DNA from: Oscillatoria princeps RMCB-10 | Lineage (GTDB): Bacteria > Cyanobacteriota > Cyanobacteriia > Cyanobacteriales > Oscillatoriaceae | DNA: 63,091 nucleotides | Reading direction: 5' to 3' | Assembly (NCBI GenBank): GCA_019359235.1 | Contig: JAHHHT010000042.1 | Span: forward strand, 1-63,091 | Shown here: positions 8,846 through 19,323 of the stretch, one piece after another | Numbering within the stretch: position 1 is the stretch's first letter | How the letters are laid out: every line of letters starts with the position of its first letter | The notes under the pieces: generated by a model | What the model saw: only the letters and a program-made list of their open reading frames with translations | Database searches by the model: none | Told to the model about the DNA's origin: nothing | Position numbers and translations under genes: made by a program

Positions 8846-10006
8846 ATGCCCAAATTCGTGTCGAAGAGTGAGCCAACTGACCCAAGGTTAAGGCATGTAC
8901 TGTGGGGTGACAGAGCTGTCCAGCACAGTGCCCAGCCCGAGAGCCGGTTGGTTGTGATGGAGGTGGGAGTTGAGCCAGACGCCCAGACGTCTCAGTTCAA
9001 TCAGCAAAGGCAAATCAGCGCTTCGGTTGTGATGGGTGCAGTCGGGGGGGTGCCGGCGCAGCAGAACTTCACCCGCTCGCAAACAGGCTGCAATCCGAGT
9101 GTACTGTTCTGGAATCGCCAAGAAAAGACCGGCGACCGGCTAGTGGTTCACCACCTGAAGGATGACGGACAGGGGCGCTTGAGCTTTTTGCGGGCAATCG
9201 TGAGCTTGAAAGGGGAAGCCGGCGATGTCCCCACAGAGGCTGGGTGCGGCCAAAGCGCTGTCCCGCACCAGACAGCGGAGGATGGCATCGAGGTCGCGAA
9301 CACTCTTGAATGCATTCCCGAGAGTTCGCAGCTACCTCAAACTCCGGCGGATATCTCCCCTGAGCCATCGGCGCGGACTGCAATTAGCGTCGGGGTTGCC
9401 ATTAATCTGCTGGCGATAGCGGTGGGAGGCTATTTGCTGCAGTTTTCCACATCCGCTCAGCAAATGGAGATTGCCAGTACGGCGCTGGAACAGCATCAGG
9501 CCAAAGAAGCCGGGCCGGAAATCGAGGCGGAAGCTCAGCAAGTGTTGCAACAAGCCTACGACCGGGCTTCCAGCAAAGATTTTGCCGGGGCGCTGGATTC
9601 TCTCAAACAGATTCCTGAAGGTACGTCCGCCCACAAAGTCGCTCGCTCGAAGATGGTTGAGTACGCGGAAAAACAGCGCTTCCAGCTTGAGGGAGAAGCT
9701 CACCAACTGTTGCAAACCGCTTACAGCCGGGCGCAGGTGAAAGACTTTGCCGGCGCTGTCAGCTATCTGCAACAGATTCCCAAGGAAACTGCAGCCTACA
9801 CTAAGGTTGAAGGCAAGCTGGTTGAGTACAAAGAAAAGCAGCGCCTGAAGGCTGAACAGCAGTGGGCCGCACCGGCAGTGCCGGCGGCCTCAACCGGGAC
9901 GCCCCAGCCGCAGCCGGCACCCTCTACCCTTGTGGAAATTAGCAGCCGTGCCGGTATGTCCCAGACTGTTTCTCCAGCTGCCGGCGGCGAGGAGTCTCGG
10001 TCTTAA
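8846..10006 (+). CDS. Single-pass membrane protein with TPR-like repeats
   Basis: A 386-residue protein with no recognised N-terminal domain. One membrane helix (VGVAINLLAIAVGGYLL, about residues 182-200) is followed by two copies of a ~54-residue helical repeat: AQQVLQQAYDRA, KDFAGALDSLKQIPEGT and MVEYAEKQR, then AHQLLQTAYSRA, KDFAGAVSYLQQIPKET and LVEYKEKQR. The same repeat follows the membrane helix of the pseudokinase at 11713, so the two genes are related over their second halves. The tail is rich in Pro and Ala. The ATG at 8846 has AGAGG 4 nt upstream, so the start is only moderately sure. The function is unknown; the repeats probably form an extracytoplasmic helical scaffold. Confidence 0.65.
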   Translation: MPKFVSKSEPTDPRLRHVLWGDRAVQHSAQPESRLVVMEVGVEPDAQTSQFNQQRQISASVVMGAVGGVPAQQNFTRSQTGCNPSVLFWNRQEKTGDRLVVHHLKDDGQGRLSFLRAIVSLKGEAGDVPTEAGCGQSAVPHQTAEDGIEVANTLECIPESSQLPQTPADISPEPSARTAISVGVAINLLAIAVGGYLLQFSTSAQQMEIASTALEQHQAKEAGPEIEAEAQQVLQQAYDRASSKDFAGALDSLKQIPEGTSAHKVARSKMVEYAEKQRFQLEGEAHQLLQTAYSRAQVKDFAGAVSYLQQIPKETAAYTKVEGKLVEYKEKQRLKAEQQWAAPAVPAASTGTPQPQPAPSTLVEISSRAGMSQTVSPAAGGEESRS

Positions 10007-11712
10007 CCCCGGGCGCGGTTTTCCTGCGAAGAGGGCTTTCCCATTTGCGCTCCCCACATCTCGCTGGGGCGCGGGAACTTTCCCGGGCCAGTGCAAAAGC
10101 CCCCCAAACCTGATTTTTGGGTGACGGCACGCCTTCTCTCCTCTCTCTCTTGTGAGGTGTAGAGGGCTCTTTGAAAGGCTGACATGAATAGCTCTCCTAA
10201 TTGGAGTCGTGTCAGCTTTTTTATTTCACCGATAGAGTGGGTTTTTGGCAGTTCATATTTCCAATGTTTGAGAAATAATAATATTTACTTGACGGACACC
10301 TGTTGCGCTTCACTCACACCCCTTGGATCAATTTCGTTTGATTACTTTTTATTAAAAAGGAAGGGGGCAGGTTTTAGGTTTCAGGAAGGTGTGGGGTTTC
10401 GGGGGTGGGTTAGGGGGAAGAGGGACACCCCACTCGGCGCTACACCTAACACCCCACTCTTTCACCTAACACCTGACACCGAATTATACTGTAAGTAATT
10501 AACCGAACATCATACCATTCTTCCCGTTCCGGAAAAAGAAGTGGTGGGCTGAAAGATATGGAAAGTCGTGCGTTAGTTAAGTGTGGGCAACTGGCGTTTC
10601 TCAGCCTGAGGACTGCCGGCTAAAAAATCTCTCTCCCATACTATTAGCCAGCAGTTTTTCGCCCATTAGCTCGTCTTGTCGGCAGCAGTCGCTCCAGGGA
10701 GGAGCGAATGCAACCACCCTTATGCCGGCATGAGAGACTGTTTATAAAGTAATTGTTAAGGCCGGCGATCCGGTAAGAAATCGGGTTTCTTTTGCTAGGG
10801 AAGCTGATATGTAATGGCACAGGGCCACAAGAAACCTGGTTTCTAGCTCCTTTACGTTTTCTTTATAAACACTCTCTGAGAGCTGACCGCTTGAAGCTGA
10901 GGGCTGAAGGCGCACGCCTGTCCTGTCGGGATAGGGCTTTGTCGCACATTTAAGTTAACCCTCTAGTCAACTCGATATCCGAAATGGTAGAAATAAGGGT
11001 GTACCCCCCTCAGGGGTTTAGCCCTACATACCTGTCGGGACAGCCGGGGAGCGCCAAATCCCAGACTTTTCTCAAAGACGACCGGATGGCCAAAACCTGC
11101 AACAAGAGGGGCATCACTTTGACCGGCGCAACGCCAGCGACTTATGGGGGAAATTGTTCAACGAAAAGTTTGCGCTACGCACTCGACAGCAGCCTCACTC
11201 ACATTAGCGGTGCCAATTGCCACGCTTGCGTCCCTGTTGGTCAGGCTCAAGGCGAGCCCAATGGGCCTGACATTCCCGGGCGCTGCCCGGCTCGAGGGGA
11301 CAGCAGAAGGCGGAATTTTTGGATTCATCTAACCTGGGTTCGGGTCAGTCCTTCCGAACAGTTTCAGGCTAGTGCGGGCAATTAAAAGGGTTTACCTGCC
11401 AACAGTTTCGGTGGCCTAACGCCCTAACTTTTGGTGGCCCGGGGTCAGAAACTGCCTCTAGGATTGAAGAGCGAATTTGATTCAAAACTTTTAAGGGAAG
11501 CGTCTAAGAAAGCCGATATTAAAAGTTTAGAGCGTTGATTGGGTTTAGTAAATCGTTAGAGTTACTCACAGTTGGCGCGAGGGAAAGCGCCCCGCCCCGC
11601 TGCATTTTTATAGCGCCGCACTGGTAGCTGACTTCATTTGTTGGGGGAGCGCAAGCGCTTGCAGAAATCAAAGGGCGGGATTTTCAGATGAGCTGGTGTG
11701 GAAAGTGGTTGT
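10007..11712. other. 1.7-kb gap with repeats only
   Basis: It contains a MITE-like element near 10739-10856 and scattered palindromes. A 133-codon open frame at 10984-11385 shows no domain, no signal and no ribosome-binding site, and its amino-acid use is unlike the neighbours, so it is not called. It could be eroded DNA from the duplication that produced the two repeat proteins on either side. Confidence 0.5.
10739..10856 (+). repeat. MITE-like element, AAACCGGGTTTC core
   Basis: It begins TGTTTATAAAGTAATTG and carries AAGAAATCGGGTTTCTTTTG and CAAGAAACCTGGTTTCT blocks in inverted relation. It is the same layout as 29591-29712 and, inverted, 5419-5530. Confidence 0.65.
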
Positions 11713-13905
11713 ATGTCGAAATTAATGTCGAATTCCCCATTAGGGAAGTTACTAGACGGACTTTACAAAATTGTCCGGGTTATAAGCGCCGCGAACCCGG
11801 GCAGCGCCAGCCTAGCCTTGGACACTCAGGTTCCCGGCGAGCCCGAGAGCCTTGTTAAACCGCAGAAGCTTCCTGATAGAGCTTCTGGGAGCTCGCAAAC
11901 AGCTAGGCGTAGGCTCACCAGCGAAACAGAAACTGTGACAACACTGAGCGACCGGGAGGAGATTCCCAAGATGCTAGCCTGTTTTGACAAGTACCAAGCG
12001 TACCAGGGGCGACAATTGATGGAAGGGACTCCGCTGAGTGCGGAACTGATTCCTGGCAAACCCTGGACAGAAGAGCGGGTTGTCCATCTGCTGCGAAAAG
12101 TTTTGAGGATTCTGGAATTGGCTCACCAGCAGGGGGCAGTTCACGGCCATCTCAAGCCGGACAAAATCATCCGGCGCACCTGTGACGGCAGCTTAGTTGT
12201 GATTGACTTTGGCAGCGTCGGGACAGTCACTCTGGACTCCGGAGAATCTTTTGACTGTGCCACCGACATTTTGGGTGCGCCCACCCCTACAACTGGTGCC
12301 AGCCAGCCAGTAGGGGGCAGGCTCGGCCTGGGCGGTGATATTTGTGCGCTGTCCCTGATTGGCATGCAAGCGCTGACGGGGCTCAGTGCCGATCAATTAA
12401 CAGCAGAACTGGAAAAAAACGGTTGGGAGCGGCTCGTGCCGGTGTCCGCCAGTGCACGGCTGGTTGGTATACTCAATAATATGGTGCATCAATATGACAA
12501 AAATAACTCCCAGTCTGCAACTGAGGTTCTGCAAGCCCTCGAAGAGCTTGCGGGTACCGAGGAATCGACTTTTCTGCAGGTCAGCGCCGGACAACCTGCG
12601 GCCAGTCAAGAGACTCACCAGTCCGGCAGCCCGGAAGTGCAACCCCAGGGCAGTCCGAAGTTAGAATCGACAGAACTCGAACTCTTACCTTTACTGAGCA
12701 GTTCAGCCGAAGCGCCCAACGCTGACGAGGCACCACCGGCTCTGTCCGAGACGGCTCGCCCGACTGGTTCTAGATCCCTCAGCCGAGTGGTGGCACTGAT
12801 TGGAATTGCCATCGGTATGGCCGGTAATGCTGCGGCTGTAGCGTTTGCAATGTACAATCTGGTGCTGGCTCCTCCCCTAGATCCGGGGAAAGATACGTTT
12901 GTGCTGGCAAAAGAACAATATCAGGCGGGAAACTTCCAGCAAGCAGTCACTCTGGCCAAATCCGTTCCCACATACAGTTCTGCCTACTATGACGCTCGCG
13001 ACTCTATCAAGGAGTGGCAGCAGAACTGGCAAAAGGCCAACGAGCGAGTCAAGCTGGTGGAAAAAGCTTTTAAGGAGAGCCGGTGGCTGGATGTGTTTAA
13101 GGAGGCTGAGCGGGTTCCGAAAATTTCTTATTGGCAGAAGAAGATAGATCCATTTATCCGGAAAGCGGCACCCAAAACCAAGGGTGAAGTCCAGCAATTC
13201 CTGAAACAAGCCAGCTACGAGGTAGCGAGGGGAGATTTTAGCCGGGGCCTGACATTTCTCCAAAATATTCCCAAAGGAGTGCCAGACTACCCTAAGGTGG
13301 ACGCCAAAATTGCTGAGTACACAAAAAAGCGCCACGTCAAGATTGAGGCGAAGGCTAATCAACTTTTGCAAACCGCCTCTAAGAGGGCTGCAGGGAGAGA
13401 TTTTGCCGGCGCGATCAGGTTGATTAAAAAGATTCCCAAGGGGACTGCAGCTTACGATCAGGGGCAAGCCAAGCTAGTTGACTACACCCAAAAGCGGCGC
13501 GTCAGTGCTGACCAATTGTTACAACAAGCCTACAGCCAGGCGAATGCCGGCAATTTTGCCGCCGCCCTGAGATTGCTGCAACAGATTCCTGAAGGGACAA
13601 CCGCCTACATCACCGCTAAAACGAAACGGATTGAGTATACCAATAAGCTGCGAAACCAGACTAAAATTAAGAGCGCGGCACCCGTGGTAATCTCTAGAGG
13701 TGGCTGGGACTTTAACCGCCGGCAACAGGCCCAGCTCACAGCGGCCATACCGGCACAGGATCTGTTCAGCAGCAGTGCCGGCTTACCTGACGTTTCTCCA
13801 AACACCTGCACGGTGAGCAGTGCGCCAAGTCTCACCCCGCCTGACCCAGAAGTAGAAGAATTTAAGGAAGAATTTAAGATTCTGCCGGTTATCTTGATGG
13901 TCTGA
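11713..13905 (+). CDS. Membrane-anchored pseudokinase with TPR-like repeats
   Basis: A 730-residue protein. Residues 1-280 follow cyanobacterial Ser/Thr kinases closely (SPLGKLLDGLYKIVRV, LSAELIPGKPWTEERV, DGSLVVIDFGSV), but the glycine loop is replaced by SAANPGSASLA, the catalytic HRDLKPxN is HGHLKPDK (H144, H146, K150; Asp and Asn lost), while DFG (D165) and a VK lysine remain. Phosphotransfer is therefore unlikely; a binding or scaffold role is inferred. A membrane helix (about 362-386) separates it from four or five copies of the repeat also found at 8846 (AxxLLQxAxxRA, DFAGAxxxLxxIPxGT). A GTG at 11698 would add five residues; the ATG at 11713 matches the family start (MSxSPLGKLLDG). 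Confidence 0.8.
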   Translation: MSKLMSNSPLGKLLDGLYKIVRVISAANPGSASLALDTQVPGEPESLVKPQKLPDRASGSSQTARRRLTSETETVTTLSDREEIPKMLACFDKYQAYQGRQLMEGTPLSAELIPGKPWTEERVVHLLRKVLRILELAHQQGAVHGHLKPDKIIRRTCDGSLVVIDFGSVGTVTLDSGESFDCATDILGAPTPTTGASQPVGGRLGLGGDICALSLIGMQALTGLSADQLTAELEKNGWERLVPVSASARLVGILNNMVHQYDKNNSQSATEVLQALEELAGTEESTFLQVSAGQPAASQETHQSGSPEVQPQGSPKLESTELELLPLLSSSAEAPNADEAPPALSETARPTGSRSLSRVVALIGIAIGMAGNAAAVAFAMYNLVLAPPLDPGKDTFVLAKEQYQAGNFQQAVTLAKSVPTYSSAYYDARDSIKEWQQNWQKANERVKLVEKAFKESRWLDVFKEAERVPKISYWQKKIDPFIRKAAPKTKGEVQQFLKQASYEVARGDFSRGLTFLQNIPKGVPDYPKVDAKIAEYTKKRHVKIEAKANQLLQTASKRAAGRDFAGAIRLIKKIPKGTAAYDQGQAKLVDYTQKRRVSADQLLQQAYSQANAGNFAAALRLLQQIPEGTTAYITAKTKRIEYTNKLRNQTKIKSAAPVVISRGGWDFNRRQQAQLTAAIPAQDLFSSSAGLPDVSPNTCTVSSAPSLTPPDPEVEEFKEEFKILPVILMV

Positions 13906-14391
13906 TTTGAGGGCGGGAAGTGACTCTGGCAGTGGACATCGAGCCCGGGGTGCGGGGCACAGGGCGCAAGGCATGGGGCATCGGGCATGGGGCACTGGTT
14001 TTGCTGCCCTGTGCCCAGTCTTCAGTTCCGCCCTTGCGGTTTGTTTGGCCAGAGACGATCGGATATCGGGACTGTAAACCCAGTGGCCGGTTTTGTCTTC
14101 GCTGATCGCCGGTGTTGCGTGCGCGATCGTTCGCTTCAAGTCCAAGGGCGGAGGTGGCTGTCCCCGCACCGGCAACAAATCGATACAGTACCGGGCGTCG
14201 GGATTCTCTAAACTTCGCGTCTGCTTGGGCTCACATGGCGAAAAAAAACTCAGTCAATGAGCGTGTGATTGCAATTTCGCTGGAGAAAATAGCCTGACAT
14301 CCAGCTCCTATACTATTAAATTGCTTGAAATAACTCGTGTAACGCTTGCGCTAGCTAGCTGGCTGATATTCTACCCTAAAAATTAGATATT
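13906..14391. other. Gap without a recognised gene
   Basis: It contains GGCATGGGGCATCGGGCATG low-complexity DNA of the kind also seen at 62380-62460 and nothing with coding character. It separates convergent transcripts. Confidence 0.5.
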
Positions 14392-15714
14392 TTAGCTGTG
14401 GCAGGGGCCAGTTTTAAATTTTTGAGATTCTGCCAAAATGGGATTGACATCAAACCAGCGCCCTCGCTCGTCCCGGTATTCAAACACGCGCATATTGCGC
14501 AGCAATATTTGATATTCTGTCTCGTTGCTGACGGTTTTGTCGGCGGCGATTTGACGCAGTAATTCCCACTGATTGTCGTCGATAGCTCGCGCCAGCTCAT
14601 GGCAGCGTTCCCGAATCACAGTTTCCAGGCACTGACGCGGGATCGGTGGATTTTCTTTCTGGAGACAGCGATAGATCAGCCCCAGCAAGTAGCGCACATA
14701 ACCGCCACTGATGCGGCACAGCCGGTCTAAGGTTTCAGGACTGTCAAACACCTCTGTAATTAAACTCAGCCGCAGCTCTGGGGAAGCCTCAGGAAAGGCT
14801 CTCACTAGCACGACTTGTCGCAGCAGCGCCATTCCCTCTTCGCAGTGGGTGCCATCTCGCCGGCGCACCGGCACCATTGGCAATACCTGGGGCTCCACAC
14901 CAAATTTGCCAGTGAGTTTTCCCAATTCATTCGAGTAAACCAATGTCAGGGGAACGGTGTAAACTACGTGGCAGTTTAGTTTGCGCAACTGATCCCCACG
15001 GTCAACAAAAAGATATTCTGGCTGGAGGCGTCCGTTTGGCAGGCGTCGGTTCTCCAGTCTGTCCAGGTCATCTACTATTGTCACCAGTCCTTTTTTGCCT
15101 CGTCGCTTCAACTCCATTGCTGCCAGTTCGAGCAGTTCTTGGTTGATGCTTTTCAAAATCGAATTGGTGCGAGGTTCCAGGTACATCCTTAACCGCCAAA
15201 GAAGTTCCAAGGTATCTTTGGTTCTCGGAGCAATTTTGCCACTTCCGCCAAACAGCGAATGCCCGATGCCACTACCGCCGGCGTGCGGCAGCAACTGCTC
15301 TGTCTGGTTTTTGAGCAGCGCTCCCATTTCGCCCGCTTGCAGGTCGCTTTTTATCTTGTTGAGGCTTTCGCTCACCTGACGGGCAACCATCAGCAAAATC
15401 TCACTGAGATCCACATCCCCCAGATTCAAATACCGCGTCGCCTTGCAATAAACCACGTGAAATCCCAGCTCCTCCAACTCCGCCCTCAGTCTGGTCAGTT
15501 CTATGGACTTTCCGGAGCCGGCAGGTGCGGCAAACAGCTGGCAGGTTGGTTTATCCGGTGAGACGTGGGTGATGGTTCGCTTCAATTCCTCAACCAGCTG
15601 CCGACCTCGCACCGGGGAAAAATCGATATAGTACGGGTTCTCGGCATCATTTTTCTGGAGCAGGCTCTGGCTGGGGTTGCATGCTTTGTAAAATCTCCGC
15701 AAATCTAGTTTCAT
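14392..15714 (-). CDS. AAA/STAND-like P-loop ATPase
   Basis: A 440-residue protein starting MKLDLRRFYKACNPSQSL. The P-loop is FAAPAGSGKSIELTRL (about residues 46-61) and the Walker B KKGLVTIVDDLDRL (about 205-218), followed by a helical lid region (FGVEPQVLPMVPVR) and a C-terminal winged-helix-like part, as in ORC/STAND-type ATPases. The partner or trigger is unknown. The start was chosen at 15714 because AGGAA lies 7 nt upstream; a longer frame reaching 15909 would overlap the divergent crtO start and lacks a ribosome-binding site. The gene is divergent from crtO, with about 156 nt between starts. Confidence 0.75.
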   Translation of the reverse strand: MKLDLRRFYKACNPSQSLLQKNDAENPYYIDFSPVRGRQLVEELKRTITHVSPDKPTCQLFAAPAGSGKSIELTRLRAELEELGFHVVYCKATRYLNLGDVDLSEILLMVARQVSESLNKIKSDLQAGEMGALLKNQTEQLLPHAGGSGIGHSLFGGSGKIAPRTKDTLELLWRLRMYLEPRTNSILKSINQELLELAAMELKRRGKKGLVTIVDDLDRLENRRLPNGRLQPEYLFVDRGDQLRKLNCHVVYTVPLTLVYSNELGKLTGKFGVEPQVLPMVPVRRRDGTHCEEGMALLRQVVLVRAFPEASPELRLSLITEVFDSPETLDRLCRISGGYVRYLLGLIYRCLQKENPPIPRQCLETVIRERCHELARAIDDNQWELLRQIAADKTVSNETEYQILLRNMRVFEYRDERGRWFDVNPILAESQKFKTGPCHS

Positions 15715-15870
15715 TACAATTTCCTGAAAGAAGTGGCTCCCCGCACCTCTTCCTTCTGTCATTCTCAGGTTGCTTCCGCCAGAAGCTATCTCTGTGGGGT
15801 GGCAGATATCTCGAGTTGTTAGCTTTTCTAAGATGGGAGCAACGATCTCCCATCCTTGGAGCCTCGTGCC

Positions 15871-17594
15871 ATGCAAACGTATGACGCTATTATCATAGGA
15901 GCCGGTCACAACGGGCTCGTGTGTGCCGCTTACCTGCTCAAAGCTGGGTACAGCGTGCTGCTGCTAGAAAAGCGTTCTGTCCCCGGAGGGGCGGCAACCA
16001 CTGAGGAAGCTATGCCTGAGGAAGCACCCGGTTTTAAGTTCAACCTCTGCGCTATTGACCACGAATTTATACACTTGGGGCCGGTTGTGGAGGAATTAGA
16101 GCTGACCAAGTACGGACTGGAATATCTGTACTGCGATAGCGAAGCGGGACGCGACAGCGTCCTTCCTGTGGTGTTTTGCCCGCATCCGGATGGCAAATAC
16201 TTTTTAGCTCACCGCTCTGTTGAGGCGACTTGTGCCGAAATTGCCCGCAGAGCGCGAGCGCGACGCCCGCAAATACCGCGAATATACGGATTTCTGGCAG
16301 CGGGCAATTGGCGCTATGATTCCCATGTTCAACGCGCCGCCAAAATCAGTGGTAGACATCGCTGGCAACTACGACATTAAAAAGCTGAAAGATTTATTCT
16401 CGGTAATCGGTTCCCCCGACAAGACGCTGGACTTCCTGCGCACGATGCTGACTAGCTTTGAAGATATAGTCAGCGAGTGGTTTGATCAGGAGTTTCTCAA
16501 AGCGCCACTTGCGAGACTGGCGTCAGAACTCGGTGCGCCTCCCTCGCAAAAAAACCTGGCAATTGGTGCGATTATGATGGCGATGCGCCACAATCCGGGT
16601 ATGGCCAGACCGCGAGGCGGCACCGGCGCGCTGACTAAGGCGCTGCTCAATTTGGTGCAAAGCTCGGGCGGTGTCGTCCTCACTGAGCAGGCGGTTGAGA
16701 AAGTCTTGGTGGATGACGGGCGAGCTGCCGGCGTGCGGGTCAAGGGCGGGACGGAATACCGGGCGACGCGGGGCGTTATCTCCAATATTGACGCCAAACG
16801 GCTGTTTTTGCACTTGATTGACGCCAGCGATGCCGACGCTGCCGATCCGGATTTGCGAGAGCGGCTCGAGCGCCGGATTGTCAACAATAACGACAGCCTC
16901 CTGAAGATAGATTTGGCGCTTTCTGAACCGCTGCGCTTCCCGCACCACAACCATCAGGACAAGTACCTGATCGGTTCTGTGCTGATTGCGGATTCGGTAA
17001 GGCAAATTGAGGTGGCTCACTCTGACCCTATCTTGGGGAAGATTCCAGATTCTGACCCTTCGATGTATGTGGTGATGCCGACTGCGCTCGATCCTTCGAT
17101 GGCTCCCGAGGGCAAGCACACGCTCTGGATTGAGTTTTTTGCGCCCTATGAGATTGCCGGTGCGGAGGGGACTGGGCTGAATGGCACCGGCTGGACGGAT
17201 GAATTAAAGAACAAAGTTGCGGATCGCTGTATTGACAAGCTGGCAGAATATGCGCCGAATATCAAGAACGCTATAATAGCCCGCCGCGTGGAAAGCCCAG
17301 CTGAACTGTCAGCGCGTCTGGGTTCTTTCAAGGGTAACCACTACCACATCGACATGACGCTCGAGCAGATGATTTTCTTGCGCCCTTTGCCGGAGTTGGC
17401 TAACTACAAAACCCCCATTGAGGGTCTGTTTCTCACCGGCGCGGGAACCCATCCGGGCGGTTCGATTTCCGGAATGCCGGGACGCAACTGCGCTCGCGTG
17501 TTCTTGCACGCGCAGCAGCCGATTGCCCAGACGCGCTCAGGATGCGCAGAAGTCTCTCAAATCAACGGTAGAATCTGTCTTCCGAATTGTCTAG
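15871..17594 (+). pseudogene. crtO: Beta-carotene ketolase CrtO, split by two +1 frameshifts
   Basis: The parts read as one CrtO-type ketolase, which adds a 4-keto group to beta-carotene to give echinenone. The N-terminus (MQTYDAIIIGAGHNGLVCAA) is the FAD dinucleotide-binding fold; the C-terminal GLFLTGAGTHPGGSISGMPG is the conserved phytoene-desaturase-family motif. Frame 1 runs from the ATG at 15871 (GGAG 9 nt upstream) to near 16255, where reading must move to frame 2 within CAGAGCGCGAGCGCGAC so that CAEIAR joins ERDARKYREYTDFWQRA. At about 17534 an extra base in ACGCGCT pushes reading to frame 3, which alone gives the family-like end AQDAQKSLKSTVESVF and a stop at 17594. Both changes are single extra bases in GC-alternating runs, so assembly error and true inactivation are both possible. 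Confidence 0.88.
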
Positions 17595-17703
17595 GCTGCC
17601 GGCAATCCCTGTTTCTCTCGTTTCTCTGGGTAACAGGACATTGGGTCGGAGGGAGCGCCTGTCCTGCGAGAGATAGCGCGTCCTATACCTTCATGTAAAT
17701 TTC

Positions 17704-17736
17704 AGAACCCCGGTTTCTTAAAGAAACCGGGGTTCT
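17704..17736 (+). terminator. Hairpin after crtO (AGAACCCCGGTTTCT family)
   Basis: AGAACCCCGGTTTCTT and its complement form a 15-bp stem 110 nt after the crtO stop. The same core recurs at 41070, 35739, 44022, 45793 and 48151, often just after genes, so it may serve as a terminator or mRNA end. The remainder of 17595-17905 has no gene. Confidence 0.6.
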
Positions 17737-17905
17737 CAGTCCCTCACTAAGATGAGAGCCGCTATAGAATCTTTGGCCCTGCGAAACCCGCTTGATATCT
17801 GGATTTTCAATCCAAAATCCAAAATATCAAATCCAAAATTTGTAGGACAAGTCAGAGACAGCCCGAAACGATATTACTGCCGGCACTTGCGGGAGGTAGA
17901 GGCTC

Positions 17906-18973
17906 CTAAAACTCGTTCTGGGGGGGCGCAATTGCCCCCGCCCCTACCGGCTGGGAGCGAGAAAAGTTCTGGGTCTGCTGAATAATTTTGACGATTTCCT
18001 CAGCGACTTGCTGGCTCTGCCAATAGCTCATGTGGGCGCTGCCGCCGTTGACTAAGGCTAGAAATGTGTCGCTTACGAGTTGAGCTCCCCATTCTAACCA
18101 TCCGCCGCCGCTGGTGAGTGTGTCTTGAATGTCGAGGTATTGTTTATTTCCATCTAGCAAATTGGGGATGACGGTCGCCAGAGGGTAGGCGATGGGATCG
18201 CCAGGGTGAGCGAAGTTCCGCCACGGCAGCTTTCTGTTGCCGTGTGCGTAAAAAAGGCTCTGCAGTAGCTTCTCCAAGCCAAGAGTAATGTCGTGGGTGA
18301 AAATTGTTTCGATTGTCTCATCTGTCAATTCTTCCCCAGCATCTTTCTGTATCCGCCTGACGTTGATGAGATTGGCGATAGCGATAGGCGATCCCATCGT
18401 GTGGATGCTGGCGATACGAATTCCGTGATTGGGTTGGGGAGCGACTCCGAATATCATACTGCGAATGGCTCGCACGCTCTCATATCCGGGGATGTTTGGG
18501 TCATCCCACCGGCCCGCAAATAGGATATCAAAGAGGATGACTGTCCCCCAACTGTGAGTGACTAGGTGCAGGCGGTCTTGTTCTGGGTTACATCCTTTCA
18601 AGAATGTCTCAGCTTGCTCTCTGAGCTTCTCGACAACATCGGAACCGATATAGCGGCTGATGTAGAGAGCGGCATCGCCGGTGAACGGCAGGATTTGCTT
18701 TTGACGGAACTCTTTGAACCAGAATTTATTCCAATCTGGCGAGGCAGAAAACCAATCTAGCAGTTGCTGCTCTGCGCCCAACATGACTTCATACCAGTGG
18801 AGGCTCTCCATTTTCAGAGTCAGGCCCAAATCCTTATTGCAGCCTTCGATTAGTGCGATCAAGTTGGAGGCGAAGGAGGACTGTTGCGGATTCGGACGGG
18901 TGCTGTAGGTGAAAAAGTCCCTCTCTGGACGGGTGTTGACGCCGTGTACAAACAGAATGCAGTCATTAGCCAT
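17906..18973 (-). CDS. Alpha/beta-hydrolase (lipase-like)
   Basis: A 355-residue cytosolic protein. It starts MANDCILFVHGVNT, an oxyanion-loop HG motif at 10-11. The nucleophile elbow is VTHSWGTV with S141 (a T-H-S-W-G variant of GxSxG). FAHPGDPIAYPLA is a good candidate for the acid and GGSAHMSYW for the catalytic His. This is the fold of lipases and esterases; the substrate is unknown. It is transcribed against crtO and divergently from the reductase at 19324. No membrane segment or signal is visible, so an intracellular lipid or ester substrate is likely. Confidence 0.7.
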   Translation of the reverse strand: MANDCILFVHGVNTRPERDFFTYSTRPNPQQSSFASNLIALIEGCNKDLGLTLKMESLHWYEVMLGAEQQLLDWFSASPDWNKFWFKEFRQKQILPFTGDAALYISRYIGSDVVEKLREQAETFLKGCNPEQDRLHLVTHSWGTVILFDILFAGRWDDPNIPGYESVRAIRSMIFGVAPQPNHGIRIASIHTMGSPIAIANLINVRRIQKDAGEELTDETIETIFTHDITLGLEKLLQSLFYAHGNRKLPWRNFAHPGDPIAYPLATVIPNLLDGNKQYLDIQDTLTSGGGWLEWGAQLVSDTFLALVNGGSAHMSYWQSQQVAEEIVKIIQQTQNFSRSQPVGAGAIAPPQNEF

Positions 18974-19323
18974 TGCGGCTCCTCGCGGATTTCAGTATTT
19001 TTTCGGTACTTAATGCTTTCATTACTGGCATCATCCGCAAATTCCGCAGCTTTTATGTTAAGAAATGCAAAGCTATCGGGCGGGCGGGGAGAGCGGGATC
19101 GCAGGGAGTGGGGGCTGGCAAGGGAGGTGGCGGAGTGCGGCCAAAAGAGCGACCGGCGAAAAAGCCCGCACCGGGGAGTTCGGTACAGGGAAAGGGTCGG
19201 TTGAAAAAGCTGCGCAAGTCCTAAAACCTTAATCCTTTGTGCGGATAGAAATATCTCTTGCTACAGATGAACCGGCTGGCTGCAAAATGGTGAACTGAAA
19301 TTAGTGTTACCGATTCTCGAAGC
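18974..19323. other. Intergenic region between divergent genes
   Basis: About 350 bp, with a GC-rich purine-biased middle part. It must hold the promoters of the hydrolase and of the reductase; no clear -10/-35 pair was identified. Confidence 0.4.

Noticed and set aside
10984-11385. 133-codon frame in the 1.7-kb gap
   Set aside because: No domain, no ribosome-binding site and an unlikely composition; kept only as part of a gap entry.
15715-15909. N-terminal extension of the P-loop ATPase
   Set aside because: It overlaps the crtO start, lacks a ribosome-binding site and does not look conserved, while 15714 has a good site.
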